64,000 nt of DNA from Adiantum capillus-veneris (lineage: Eukaryota > Streptophyta > Polypodiopsida > Polypodiales > Pteridaceae), in contig CM043959.1 in NCBI GenBank assembly GCA_014529385.2, positions 5,734,466-5,798,465 of the forward strand, given 5' to 3'. Each line of letters opens with the position of its first letter. The first letter of the stretch is position 1. The notes under the pieces were generated by a model. The model saw only the letters and a list, made by a program, of their open reading frames with translations. It was not told the DNA's origin and ran no database searches. Both the position numbers and the translations under genes were made by a program. This document shows, one piece after another, positions 23,676-36,138 of the stretch.

Positions 23676-24500
23676 ATCACAAATGGTTTATATATTAGAA
23701 AAGGCCCCACTTAAATGATGAGATAAAATATGCACATTGCACATTATCATTTGAAAATAAAATAAAATAAAAATAAAAATATACATTGTATTATTCATTA
23801 TACATACACAAGCTAAATTCAGAAAAGTCGATGATAAAAACCTCGTACTCTTTCTTCCACCTCTCTCTTCATTCACAAGGGATGGAGGTAGCTCAATAAA
23901 ATTTATTATGTATGATTTTTACGTCCAATGAGATGTAGTATAGTGGTAGTGTTGTTGAGTACATAACTCTTGGATTCAATTCAATCACAACGATCCACGT
24001 TTTGTGTTGAAAAGTGGATGGCAGAACTTCTCTTCTGAGAGGGAAAGGCTTGGTTTTTTTTTTGGATCCAAAAAAGTGTAATTTCTTTTTGTGTCAATGG
24101 ACAGCCTCCATGGTGAGACACGTTCCTTTTTGAATGTCCTTTATCGGCTCTGGTGAACCCAATGTTCGGGAAAAACCGTTTTTCCAAACATACAAAATTC
24201 CTTTTCTTGGATTTGTCAAGAGGAAATTTTTAAAAATTAAGTTATTTTTTCAATTTTTTATACTATGTTTCTCTATTTTGGGGTGGAATTTCTCCTTTTG
24301 CACTTGCCCTCAATCGACATTCTTGAAATTGAAAAACGGCACGATATTAAGCTGAGACACATTTTTTCCGAACACAGGGTGAACCCAACCATAATCTCGA
24401 ATGGTTTATATATCAGAAAAAGCTATACTTAATTAAAGGTGAAAGGTACACATTACATATTATTATTTGAAAATCAAAAAAAATAAAAGTAATAAAATTA
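23676..24500. repeat. Pair of diverged direct repeats, about 110 bp
   Basis: Copies beginning ATGGTTTATATAT(T/C)AGAAAA occur near 23682 and 24401, both followed by A-rich text and TTATCATTTGAAAAT or a variant. They may be ends of an old element. Confidence 0.5.
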
Positions 24501-25207
24501 AAAAACATATTAAAAATTAAAATAAAAGAATATATTAACATTATCATTACAAAATATAGATTTAATAAGCATAGAGAATAATAAATCAATTTAATAATTT
24601 AAGAAAATGAATCTTGGTGAAGTCTTTAAATAAAAAGACTCTTTACAAGTGAGTTGAATCGATACTTCACTTCATATATAGATCAAACTCCTATGGAGAC
24701 TCTTTAATCCTTTGTTATTTAGTTTTTTTCACCATGCCAAAACAAATGAAAGCAGCTTTGGGAAATAGCATTTGAAAGGAAATCTTTTCTTCCTCTTCAA
24801 TTTTATAAGCGACACATGTCAAGCAAACAAATTTGAACGGCCTTCACTCATATGGATACTAAGGTCTTTAGCAAGCCAAAAAGTGTAAGGTCCCTTTTTT
24901 TTTGGAACTATACCTTCCTCCCTCTATATGCTTTCTTTTGGTTAGCCATTGTAATGATATATAACTTACTAGGTTTTTCAATGAGAATAAATTATTTTCT
25001 TCTTAGTTTTATCTCCACCCTAAAGCTTAGAACTTGCATTTGGGTGGTGAACGTACTATGTTGAAATAAATCTTTTGAGTTTAATGAACATACTATGTTG
25101 AAAGAAAACTTTTGAGTTTAACATATAGTGCTTTCATATTAGCTAGAAAAGTTACAGAGACAAGCTCTATTGTGTGCTATGTAACTCAAAGTTAAATGTA
25201 CTAGTAT

Positions 25208-25269
<62 letters not shown>

Positions 25270-25323
25270 ATCATTGTGTTGCCAGGTGTTGCACCATTGG
25301 AGTGAGGAGATGTTGCCATGTGA

Positions 25324-25361
<38 letters not shown>

Positions 25362-26397
25362 CCCCTCCCCCTATTATAATAGTATAGAAAGGCCCATGCT
25401 ATGATCGTGTGGTAAAGAAGCCTTGGCAAAGTGATCCAATATGCACAAAGTGAATCCTATTGGTGGTGATGACTTGCAATCCCACTAGCTATTGCCATTG
25501 AGTACTCTTTTTGAAGTTGAAATTCTATAGGAATAGAAAGCAATATCACTTTAGTAAGGTTTAACAATGCCCACTACTATTCAAAAGTAAATATATTCTC
25601 GGCTTTATTTTTTGGACTACATAAGTCTTTAGTAAAGAGTTGCATTTTGAGTGAAATTGTGGATCATTGAATAAAGCTTGCTGATTAGTGCAAAATTGCA
25701 AACTAATGCTGACAAACTTCTTTTTTTACTATCCTTTGTAAGCCCTTGTGGGACATTTTTTCACCTCCCAATTTAAAGCGGGCCTCTTTAAAAAGAGGGG
25801 CATTGGGTATTGGGCCACACACAATCTTTCTTAACCTCTTTTACTTTGTTTTTTTGCAATATCTTGAATTGCATCAAGTGTTTTTTTTATCAATATTTAT
25901 AATAGTTTTGGAATATATCGTGATCTAAATAGTTCATTGTTACTAGAAAAGGTAATATTTTATTGTGATAACAAATGTTTTAAAATGTTAGTGTCATTTT
26001 TTCTCTCATACAGAAGCCTGTTATTAGTATATTCCTCCCAATAGCCTTATGTAGGCCATAGTGAATTTTCACCTTGTTAAAGATCTTATTGGGTATCTTT
26101 GGAGAGGTTTTTTTTAATTACTTCTTTTTTAATTTGTTCATGAGTTGTCTTTTTTGTAGTGTGTGGTGTGTGTGAGACAAAAAGGTTATTTGCTTTGGTT
26201 TTATGTTTACAATTGTTTGCAACCTATATTTAATTTATTTTTTTAATGTAAAATATAAGCTCTTTTAATCTTTAATTACCTCGTTCGTTAGAAATGTAAA
26301 AGGGAAGCGTTTTTGGCTTGCCCAAGGAAGGACTATGTGGTATAGGCCTAAAAAAAGAAGGTTGTAACTCTCTTCCAAGGGGGCGGCTCTTCTAGAT
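24501..26397. other. AT-rich non-coding DNA with CT and G tracts
   Basis: It holds a TC microsatellite (25210-25265) and a G run of 34 (25326-25359). No gene is recognised. Confidence 0.45.
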
Positions 26398-27890
26398 AAG
26401 GGCTAGAAAAATGCTACCCTACCATTTGAATAAAATTGGAAGAAAATTTCTAGTTTTTTGGTTATCACTCATCATTGTGAGTTTGGAAAAAAAAATTAAA
26501 AATACTTGTATGCCCTCCCAATTTGTGTATAGGGGAGTTTATTTAAGGTTAGCAAAAGGAAAAGTAGAGTCACCCTGGCTTCATGTGGGGGACCATGGTA
26601 TGAATTTTCTCTTTCTTTTTTTTTCAACACTCACAATTTGTGAGTAAATTGTATTAAGCACATCATAAAATTACAAAATAACATCAAGCTCCGGCCGAGC
26701 CTTGAGGTGTTGAAGATTACAAGTTGGATATCTACCACCTCTCATTGAGGCATAACATTATCGACTTAATAAAGTAGGTGCACTATAGTTCTAAGCTTTA
26801 CTTATCACAAGTTCACAACACGACATCGGTAGCTCTAGACCAGTCATCCAAGTCTTGCTTGTGTTTGAGCGTACAGATCACCACTCTGCTTTCTTGTGTA
26901 GTCTCTGAGAAGCTTTCCATGTCAAGATCTCCTTCAGACACTCGGCGGTTCCTTGCCTACCATATATGATGAAAGAAGAAGTACGTGACAATTTGAGTGT
27001 AGATGAGAAGGGCTTGACTTCCCAACTTCTTGCCACCAAGGAACAAAATAGTCTTGAAGCATCTGATCTGCCATGTCCTTTGGACCCACTTGCAGATTTT
27101 CCCTACGAGGCCTCTGATTGCCTGGCATTCCATGAATAGGTGGGCCAGATCCTCACTACCTATCTTGCTCTCCAAGCATCAATCTGACCCAATTCCTCTT
27201 TCCTGGATCTTTACGTCTGTTGGTAGAGCACCCCACATTACCTTCCATAAAAATATCTTCATAAACTACGGTCACTTTGGCAGCTTTCATATGTTCTCCG
27301 TGACTTTCTCCCATCCTTCTTCCTGCCATTATCTCTTCCATATTTTTTTGAGGGGGCTAGACCAATTATTCTCGTTTATAATTGCATGATATATGCCTTT
27401 AGAATGGGGTTTTCATAAAAGACTATTTCCGGGCCATCTCCAAGCATTCCACTCAAACGCGGATTCACAGATTGGCATTACAATATTGTCAAGCTCTTAT
27501 ATCACTTTTTTTACTAACAATATCTCATAGTCATTTAGTTGATAATGGTTGCTAGAAGGTCAATGTTTTTCTAATTCTTACTATTACCATCCTAGAAGTG
27601 AGCTAGTTGATTCAGACACTTATTATTCACTTTCTTGGAAGTTTCTATCCAATAGGGGCTTGTGGTGGTCCTGTAACTTTTGAGAGCCAGGGGGACTAGT
27701 GCAAGATCAAGTTCTTGAAGTACCTAGTTTCTTCCCCCCACTCTAAGACCCCAGCTGCTCTTTTGCACTTCCATAACAATTCCTTAAGTGCTAAGTAAAA
27801 TGATGATGAGTTTTGATGTGTGATGTTTTTTCTCAAATTATCATTACTTTGAGCTAGAAAAGGGCTAGAAAAATGCTACCTTACCATTCG
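26398..27890. repeat. Direct repeats flanking LINE copy 1
   Basis: AGGGCTAGAAAAATGCTACC and about 13 further similar bases occur near 26400 and again near 27858. They lie about 210 bp and 70 bp outside the LINE, so they are not its target duplication. Confidence 0.55.
26612..27790 (-). mobile_element. 5'-truncated LINE, copy 1
   Basis: Minus-strand translation contains SKIGSEDLAHLFMECQ, then GKICKWVQRTW, matching copy 2 at 36139-37426. This is the zinc-binding zf-RVT region that follows LINE reverse transcriptase. The 3' end carries CTCACAATTTGTGAG next to an A-rich tail (T-rich on the plus strand at 26611-26623). The 5' limit is set by where similarity to copy 2 fades. Frames are broken. 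Confidence 0.75.
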
Positions 27891-28239
27891 AGTAGGGAGG
27901 CCGGGATATTTCATTAACATGTATCTGGCAAGATACTCTAGTTGAATGAAAGAAAAAAGAAATGAAAGTAAGGGGAGAGGGGCACGTGCACAAACAAAAA
28001 GGAAAGGGAAGGGTGGTGGGTGACAGATACAGGAGCCGCCACCTATTGCGTGAGGCTGAAACGACGATGCACTATTTTTTATATACAGTCAGTCGCATAG
28101 CCATCACAAAGCACATTGCAGTGAGCTCAATCAAGGCAACAACTAGAGTTTGAGTGTGATGTCCTCGGCTCAAATCAGGGAGCTTGTATGGGAGTTTTGA
28201 TGTGACTCTGAGAGAGTCCAACATTGGAAGGGATCTGCT

Positions 28240-28521
28240 GAGATTCCGTGTAATAAGAGAGAGTAGAGCAAGTAGTAGTAGTGGGTAGGTGGCCTCAGCA
28301 AGTTTTTGGGGCTTAATTAAGGGGAATCACAACTTATTCTCTTTCACTTTTAAGCCAAAGTTGTCTTTGAGAGGTAAATGGAGATTCCATGTAATAAGAG
28401 ATAGTAGAGCAAGTAAGTAGTAGTAGTGAGTAGGTGGCCTCAATGATTTTTTGGGGCTTAATTAAGGGGAGTCACAACTTATTCTCCTTCAATTTTAAGC
28501 CAAAGTTTTCTTTAAGAGGGA
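28240..28521. repeat. Tandem duplication, 141-bp unit
   Basis: Units starting GAGATTCC(G/A)TGTAATAAGAG at 28240 and 28381 are closely similar, both containing TTTTTGGGGCTTAATTAAGG. Confidence 0.85.
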
Positions 28522-29100
28522 AGGGTGAATGGCCGTGATGATGCAACCTACTAGCAAAGCGGCTAGGGAACGAGGGCGGTACGGAAGCTCCTAGAAGCTA
28601 TGGTCGAGGGAAAGTGTGGCACGTAGAAGGGAGCATGCCAAGAATCTAATGCAGGGAGATGACCACCAAGGAGAGCACAACCAATATTTTTTATTTTTAT
28701 GAGAGGTGTCATGAAATCTAAAATCTAACCAACCCAAATGATTTTCTCATATTAAACTGGCCATTTAATGTGGGATAATAAACGGGAACAAGGGTTACAA
28801 TATAGACATGTGCCATTAGGAGAAACTTGGACTCAATTTTGGGCCTTGTAAGAAATGCCAACTCAGCATAGAGAGAGGTATTTATGAAAAATGCAAAACA
28901 AAAAAATTTGGAATTCTATTTTTCATAGTACGTACGTAAAAGTTTGCTCAATCACTTAAATGCATGCTTGTACAAAATGCCTTTCGAGAGCCCAAATTAA
29001 GTGTGCACAAAAATCCATGTCTATGAGTCTTAATAAGTGATGTGATGTGCGATGAGAAAAAACACATAAGAGTTATTTTCAAAATACAAAAATAATACCA
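28522..29100. other. No gene seen
   Basis: Unique-looking AT-rich DNA with no recognisable feature. Confidence 0.4.
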
Positions 29101-29440
29101 CAGATGCATCTAGAACGTCCAAAAACCTTAGGATAGCTCTCTCAAATGCTGAAATCTGAAGTCTCTAGCTCAAGATATAGCATTTTTAAGCCTAGGGCCT
29201 CATGAGGTCAGTACCAAGCGAATAGAGGCCCTTGAGGGGTCTCAAGGGCCTCTATTCGCTTGGTACTGACCTCATGATGCGAATAGAGGCCCTTGAGGGG
29301 TCTCAAGGGCCTCTATTTGCTTGGTACTGACCTCATGAGGCCCTAGGTTTCAAAATGCTATATGTTGAGCTAGAGACGTCAGATTTCAGTGTTTTAAAGA
29401 GCTATCCTAAGGTTTTTGGACGTTCCCGATGCATCCGTGG
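29101..29440. repeat. Large fold-back repeat with nested hairpins
   Basis: The arm 29101-29235 is mirrored by about 29302-29440; for example CGTCCAAAAACCTTAGGATA in the left arm is repeated inverted in the right. The centre has two tandem 61-bp units (from 29218 and 29279), each itself palindromic around CTTGAGGGGTCTCAAG. A further related palindrome lies at 29463-29552. The transcript would form a long, almost perfect double strand. Confidence 0.85.
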
Positions 29441-29552
29441 GCTTTAAAAAATGCTATATCATAATCCTAGGGCCTCATAAGGTCAAACCAAGCGAATAGA
29501 GGTCCCAGAGACCCCTCAAGGACCTCTATTCTCTTCGTTCTGACTCCTTCAT

Positions 29553-29957
29553 AGTCTTAAATAGTACTTATCAATCACTATCAAATACGATCTGTTCGAA
29601 TTTAAATTGCGAGTACTTCATAAAAAGGTGATTGATACTTGTGCGAGATGCACAAGTACAAGTACTTTACTTTATAGGATAGCAACAACGGATCATGAAA
29701 AGGTGTTCGGCGCTTGTGCAAGATGTCATTATCAAGCGCCTTACTTTTCTGATGATAGTGACAATTTCACCAAAATGGTTTTCATGGACATTTTCAAAAT
29801 CAGAAAAAAGGTTTTTTCAACGTAACATTAGCCTTCTTCCTATTGGCTAAGGATTATTTTCTCACTAGAGGTAAAAGGCACGAAAATGAGTCCATTTCTT
29901 TCCTAATGTTACAAATCTATCTCAACATGGGGCCAATGGTAAATCAGGGCATGTCCA

Positions 29958-29958
<1 letters not shown>
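29553..29958. other. No gene seen
   Basis: Two loosely repeated phrases, CTTGTGCGAGATGCAC (29638) and CTTGTGCAAGATGTCA (29713), are present. There is no coding evidence. Confidence 0.35.

Positions 29959-30003
<45 letters not shown>
29959..30003. repeat. Poly-C homopolymer, 45 bases
   Basis: An uninterrupted run of C, the longest G/C homopolymer in the window. Confidence 0.95.
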
Positions 30004-30004
<1 letters not shown>

Positions 30005-30121
30005 CGCTCTCCCTCTCTTCCAAGAATCGTTTTGATCTTGGATGTCTCTTAGGATTGCTCATCCAGTGTTATAAATTCTCCTTTTTCTTCTTCTGTTCTT
30101 TGTCAATGCAACACCCACTTG

Positions 30122-30163
<42 letters not shown>

Positions 30164-30199
30164 TGTGATAGATTTGTTATCCAATTCCATACTTGAGTA

Positions 30200-30620
30200 T
30201 CTAGACTTTGAAATCTTATTGGAGTGTTTCTAATATACAAATCTTTGATTCAAGCCTCATCAAAAAGATCGATAGGAATTCCATTACACTTTGAGATCTT
30301 GCTAGAGTGTTCCTAATGTCCTTGTCTTCATTTCATTTCAAGACTTGTTGAAAAGATCTTTGATGTCTCTTGGGATTGGTCCTATGGCATTAAAAAATGT
30401 GAGGTCTTAGTGGATTGTTTTTAATGTCCTGGTCTTCATTTCAAGGCTTGTCACATAGAACTTTGACATCTCTTGGGATTGTTCCTATGTGACACTAAGA
30501 ATGTGAGGTCTTGTTGAAGTGTTTTAAACGTCCTTGTCTTGAGTTCAAGACTAGTTGGATATATCTTTAAGGTCTCTTGGCATACTCCTGGATGTCACAC
30601 ATTTCCTTCATGTGTGTGTG
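30200..30620. repeat. Tandem repeat of about 104 bp, roughly four degenerate copies
   Basis: GATCTTTGATGTCTCTTGGG and variants recur at 30355, 30458 and 30562, with CTTGTCTTCATTTCAAGACT between copies. A weaker copy starts near 30200. Confidence 0.7.
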
Positions 30621-30634
30621 TTCTGGTTGTTTGT

Positions 30635-30667
<33 letters not shown>
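30635..30667. repeat. Poly-G homopolymer, 33 bases
   Basis: An uninterrupted run of G. Confidence 0.95.
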
Positions 30668-30668
<1 letters not shown>

Positions 30669-30796
30669 GGATAATAAGAACGGAAAAGGGTAAATACTTA
30701 TCAATCACCAAAGGCCTCTAATTGTGATTGCAATGATTCCTACTTTCCTTCGTGTCCAGTCCTTGTGACTTCCTGCGTGTTCAGGTCAATGATAGC

Positions 30797-30897
<101 letters not shown>

Positions 30898-30959
30898 GGG
30901 ATGAACCGAGTGAAATTCTTAGATTTGGTTTAAATCAGTTGGAAATTTTTTATCAAATC

Positions 30960-32660
30960 TATAGGGTATTTAATAAGCAATGGTATGGTTTGCATGGAAT
31001 CCATTGTAGATCGTGTAGCAGGCAATGTTTTGGTTTGCATGAATTTCAACACAAGGCGTGTATTGGAATGCAACACACGACGCAAAATAGCTGAGAGAAT
31101 TTGGATTTTGAAAACCTAGAACTTCCTTGCTCTTCCCATACTGGGCATACCCTACAATCAATGTACTCCAAGAAACAACATCCTTACATATCCAACAATC
31201 ACTGCATTCCAAGATTTTTTGTGTGTTTAGAAGCACACCACAATTGACATGCATGTCAAGCCCAAAAAAAATCGAGCAAGATTTTTTATTTCCAAGACTT
31301 GCAATCAACAATCTCATCATGAAACTATTTTAAATGCCAACTTCTTTCATAATGTCCTATGAATTCAAGATGCAAGCATAGTGAGTGTGTCTAAAGAAAA
31401 GAGTTCACTCTGTATTAGCTTAAACAACTCACTCCTTGATTGCTAGTCCTATCCCTTTTGGGCATATCCAACAACCATTTCATTCCAAGAGAAGATATCT
31501 AGGATAGGAAGCCGGCAAAGAATTCTTTGTGATCTCAATAGTATACCATATTTGACATATCTGACGACCACAACATTGCAGAGCTACTAGGTAAAAATCT
31601 CATCATGAATTTTTTGCAACAATGTACACAAATGTTGCCCTATGACTTCAAGATGCAAGCATTAAGAATTGCATCTAGTAAAACATGATGCTATATTAAA
31701 TTTCTTGCATAATGCCCCATGCCTTTAAGATGCAAGCATAGGTGAATGCATATGAAAAGAAACCCTCACTCGGCATTTGTTGTTGTAAGTAGCCCACCAC
31801 TTCCAAGTCCATATGTTGGGCATATTCAACAATCGTTGCATTCCAAGATCATCGTGTGTGTTCAAAATTATACCACAATTGACCTATAGTTCAGGCAATA
31901 ATTTCAAGTGCGATATTATTTTCCTAAGAGCCTCCAACAAACAATTCCATCATGAAGCCATTTTCTTATGTCCATGGCACTTCCTACACCTCCCTAGGTT
32001 TCCCTTGTTTGACAATTGTTGCATTCCAAGTACTTTTTGTGCATTCAAAAGTACACCACGTTTGATATACATGCTGAGCAAAGCAATTCCAAGCACATTG
32101 TTTGGTATTCAATGAAACAATCTCATCATGAAGCTGCTTTCCATTATCCAAAATGTAGCCACAATGGTTAGAGATGGTATTTTCTGCCTCTCTCTCTCTT
32201 TGTGTTATGTCGAGATGTCCCCACTTGTTCACCTTTTGTTGCACCAACCCATGTTGACTTCCCCCAACTCACGGTGATGACCCTCTCCCTCCTACAGCTT
32301 CCCCACTTTCTTTTTATTTGCAACAATGATAGCTTCTTTGAATATGGATCTATGTAATAGAGTAAATAGATTTTGCATATAGATCAACCAAATCATTGTC
32401 AAGCACATTATGTTTCTCCAACAACCCGTCGTCTTGTCATGAATTCTCTCACCTCTGTGAATGGCTTCCATAGATCCAATAATAGATGAGAACATTTGAA
32501 GACTCGGACATTCCTTTCAATCAGCTAAAAGCAGCGCAAAGCTTCCTTGCCACATTTGAAGAAAGACCATTCCTTTGCATCTGTTGAAAAGCACAGAGCT
32601 TCTTGCCACATAAAGATAGTGCTTCGTTGCCACAGTGCTCTCATACAGAAGTGCTTCCTT
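30960..32660 (-). pseudogene. Second decayed PLS-type PPR gene region
   Basis: Minus-strand translation gives DMHVNCGVLLNTQKILE followed by CKDVVSWSTLIVGYAQYG near 31100-31260. Near 32030-32170 it gives LDNGKQLHDEIVSLNTKQC and ECTKSTWNATIVKQG, and near 32400-32480 EAIHRGERIHDKTTG. Another FQQMQ-type remnant lies near 32570-32600. These are alternating PPR motifs. Many frame changes show it is long dead. It may be a duplicate of the 17.6-20.8 kb region. Confidence 0.75.
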
Positions 32661-32866
32661 GCCACAATGCTCTCTCTACATGTATGATATAGAGAGTGTG
32701 TGTGTGAGAGAGACATTGCGACTTGGGAGTAGGGAGTGGCACCTAGCGACTCTCGCAAGCAAGAGAGGGTAAAATCACGGGCATTTTGGTCATAGGCCGT
32801 GAGATTAAGGAATGAGCTCATGTCCACAACTCGCAACACCTCTCAACCTTCCCACTGCATCGTTGA

Positions 32867-32898
32867 GTTGTGTGTGAGCCTTCAGGCTCACGCACAAC
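32867..32898. repeat. Short inverted repeat
   Basis: GTTGTGTGTGAGCCT and AGGCTCACGCACAAC are inverted copies with one mismatch, separated by two bases. Confidence 0.7.
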
Positions 32899-32991
32899 TG
32901 AGTGTGAAGGCTTACACACAAATGAGTGTGCCCTATCAGTGCTCCCTTTCTCTTTCTCTTCCCGCTTTTCTCTCTCACACACACTGTCATC

Positions 32992-33100
<109 letters not shown>

Positions 33101-33427
33101 CAATGCCACTAGTGGCATCCAATCCATTCTTTCTCTACAGTTGGAGTTGTGCAGATTGCATGACAATTAAATGTGCACAACTGGAGTTGTGAGGATTGCA
33201 TGACAACTGCAATATTAAGCCTAATCATTGTAGGGTCATGAGATATGTATTGCGCACACCCACACACACACGGGCGTGCGTGCGTGCGTGCGTACGTGCA
33301 CACTGTACATTGCCGCCAGAAGCCATATTGTGCTAGTCTCTCTCACACATGCACACCCTTGCAGGTATCGACAATATTGGCAGCACACCCTTGCAGGTCT
33401 CAACAATATTGGCAACACATAGTGCTC

Positions 33428-33536
<109 letters not shown>

Positions 33537-33546
33537 GAGAGGTACA

Positions 33547-33910
33547 TGTTAGAAATTGACTCTGAATAGCTAAGTCGGATTTTGACTTATCGGATATTTA
33601 CTGAGCTGTATTTTGCTAAGTCGGATGTAACTGTCTTTCAGTTGCAGTCTGCTGAATGTCTTGTGACTGGGTAGTTAAGTCGGATTTATCTATATAAGTG
33701 GGGAATGTATGTGTGCAAGGGGTATCTGTTCTCTGATATGAATGTGATGATGATGGTGCAGTGCAGCAACTATTCAGTGTATTCTCTGCTTACTCTGATA
33801 TTTTTGAGTAGTCATGTTTACTGTGTCTGAATTGTTGTTAATGAAGTATGGTGGAGTAGATGGTTATTCTTGCTGTGTATGATGTTCATGTGTTGACCTA
33901 ACCCACAACA
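33547..33910 (+). repeat. 5' LTR, about 364 bp
   Basis: It starts TGTTAGAAATTGACTC and ends CCCACAACA. TAAGTCGGAT occurs three times in the upstream half, and TATATAAG at 33691-33698 is a likely TATA box. Confidence 0.75.
33691..33698 (+). promoter_or_regulatory. TATA box in the gypsy LTR
   Basis: TATATAAG lies within the LTR, in the place expected for the U3 promoter. Confidence 0.55.
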
Positions 33911-33914
33911 CATT

Positions 33915-33932
33915 TGGCGATCCGTTGGGTTA
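33915..33932 (+). other. Primer binding site
   Basis: TGGCGATCCGTTGGGTTA follows the LTR by four bases. The donor tRNA was not identified. Confidence 0.5.
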
Positions 33933-33956
33933 ACGTTTATTTTCAAGTAATGATGC

Positions 33957-35952
33957 ATGTCAGAGGGAGACAGGAGAGTAGGAAGAGTGTACTACACAAG
34001 GGCTCAAGCACAGGCTGGAAACATTGATCCATTTAACTATGATCATGACAATCAGCAATCACCCGATGCTCAAGGGCAGCAACCTGTAGACCAAGGAGGG
34101 GTAGGATCAGGAGCAGCAGGAGAAGAGAGAGTGAGGCAATTTATTGGAGCTTTATTCCTGGCAAGAAGAACCACCAGGAGAAGGATCCAGTTTGACCCAC
34201 TTCAGGGGGCTACCAGGCAAAGACCTAGGAGACCACCACAACCCATTCCAATGGCTCAACCACCACCCAACCCAAAGGTCAAGGCAGCCAAGTTTAGAGC
34301 AGGGAGTAAGGAAGATGCTGACTGTCATGTGGCACAGTTTGAAACTAAGTGGCAGGCAAGTGGCTATCAGGTGATGTATGCTGATGGAGTAAAGATGGAA
34401 CAATTTGCTGCCACATTGGAAGGAAAGGCCATGAGTTGGTTCAGCCAATATGGCATTGCACATTTTGCTACTTATAATGCTTTGAAGCAGGCATTTCTGC
34501 AGAGATTTAGAAAGGAGAAGACTCCGACTGATGTCCTGAGAAAACTCAGAGACATTAAGCAAAATAAGATGCTGGTTGAAGACTATGCACAGAAGTTCAG
34601 AATTTTAGTAGAAAGATTGCAGGGGAATGAAAGACCCACTAATGAAATGTTAGCAGGTTATTTTTTGAAAGGATTGAGAAGCAGCTTAAAGGGAGCAGTA
34701 GCTAGCATTAATATTGCTGGAGGTCTGGATGACCTTGTTACTGCTGCTGCAAGGGTGGAGAAGAGACTTGGCATGACCAAAGCAAAACGAAAAGAAGACA
34801 GTGACTCAGATTCAGAAGAAGCATCTGAAGACACAGATTCCAGTGGGAACTCAGATTCAGACTCACCATCAGACAGTGATGAGGAAACAGAAAAAAGAAA
34901 GAAGAAACAGAGCAGTAAGAAGAAGAAAGTCAAGCAAAAGCAGAGTATTGAGCAAGATTTGGTAGGCAAACTTAAAAAGTTTGGTTATTCTGTTGTAGCA
35001 CCTAAAGAAAAAGTGTATTGTCACATTTGTGAAAGGGATGGACATAGTACTGCTAGCTGTTGGTATAATCCAAAGAATAGAGGGCAGACAACACCTAACA
35101 TAGGAAGAGGAAGACCAGAAATTGGAGCAAATCAAGCAGTACCATTTAGGGGAAGACCACCATTTCAGAGGACAAGACCTCCTAGACCTCCTTGGAGAGA
35201 GCAGGAGAACAATAATAATAGGAGACCCTGTGTGTACTGTGGTGCACCAGATCACTGGGTAGGTCCCAATTGTGCTTTATGGGTGAAGCATAGGGAAGAA
35301 AGGGGAATGCCCATTGTGAGATATAATCAGCCCAATCAACCTGAAAATCAGCAACAGCAGCAACAGCAACAGCAGCAAAATCAGCCAGCAGCTCAGGCAA
35401 ATGTAATCTTGTTTGATGTGTTTTCTCAGGATAAGCAGATGCAAGATACTGACCAAGAACAGGAGCAGCAAGGGAATGAAGAGGAACATCAATGGGCTTG
35501 TGACTGTAACCAATGTGTGCAGGAGGATCATGTTGAAGTTCTAGCAGTGACTAGGTCTAAGGATAAATCACCTTTGGATTGGAAGGAGCAAAAAGGGGTA
35601 AGAGACCAGGTTACAAAAAGGATTGCCAAACACCAGGCAAAGCAGGTGGATATTGAGGATGACCCAAAAGAAAAGGAAGAGCAGAATAAAGGGAGTAAGG
35701 AGGTGGAAAATAAACAGGATAAGGATTGGTTTGAAATACTTATTAGCTCACCTCTTCAATTATCTTTGGATCAGTTGTTGCAATTGGTTCCAGCTTTCAA
35801 AGACAGATTGTTCAGAAAGCTGCAGAACCTGAATGGACTTGGCACAATGGACAGGCAGTTTTATCCAGCAGCAGCAAATAGAATTGATCCAGCAGATGTG
35901 GACTTTGTGGTACCAGTTATTAAAGTACACTTTCTTGGAGAAAATTTTGATG

Positions 35953-36000
<48 letters not shown>

Positions 36001-36038
36001 GCGTGCGTGTGTGTGTGCGTGTGTGTGTGTGTGTGTAG
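33957..36038 (+). CDS. Gypsy Gag polyprotein, 3' end replaced by TG-encoded tail
   Basis: The frame starts MSEGDRRVGRVYYTRAQ. Residues about 110-275 match the retrotransposon gag family (LEGKAMSWFSQYG; LKQAFLQRFRKEKTPTDVLR; VEDYAQKFRILVERLQG). An acidic serine-rich and lysine-rich stretch follows. A CCHC knuckle lies at residues 355-368 (CHICERDGHSTASC) and a variant with C-x2-C-x4-H-x5-C at 425-439. A glutamine run follows. The real sequence ends at HFLGENFDDV. The remaining residues are Val-Cys repeats encoded by the TG microsatellite, placed where the protease catalytic motif would be expected. The Gag part looks intact. Confidence 0.85.
35954..36037. repeat. (TG) microsatellite with a few C interruptions, 84 bp
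   Basis: It ends the gypsy gag and is followed by the dispersed repeat (TAGCTATTTTACTT). Confidence 0.95.
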
Positions 36039-36138
36039 CTATTTTACTTAAATACATAAACACAAATGAACATAATAGTTCAAAAGACAGTTGGCTTTAG
36101 ACAAGTGACCAGTGGTAGCACAAAAACAACTCAGTCTT
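36038..36138 (-). repeat. Dispersed leader-like repeat, copy A part 1
   Basis: It shares TTCAAAAGACAG(T/C)TGGC and CACAAAAACAACTCAGTCTT with copies B and C. It is split from part 2 (37427 onward) by LINE copy 2. Confidence 0.7.

Larger units (their letters stand above)
33547..35953 (+). mobile_element. Ty3/gypsy element, 5' LTR and gag only, cut by a TG tract
   Basis: It comprises an LTR with a TATA box, a primer site, a short leader and a long intact gag frame. Sequence resembling the start of a protease segment is reached, then replaced by TG repeats. No pol or 3' LTR is present. TG tracts lie on both sides. Confidence 0.85.

Noticed and set aside
23925-23990. tRNA-like TAGTATAGTGGTAG and GGATTCAATTC
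   Set aside because: The B box is poor and no cloverleaf can be drawn. It is too weak to call as a tRNA or SINE.
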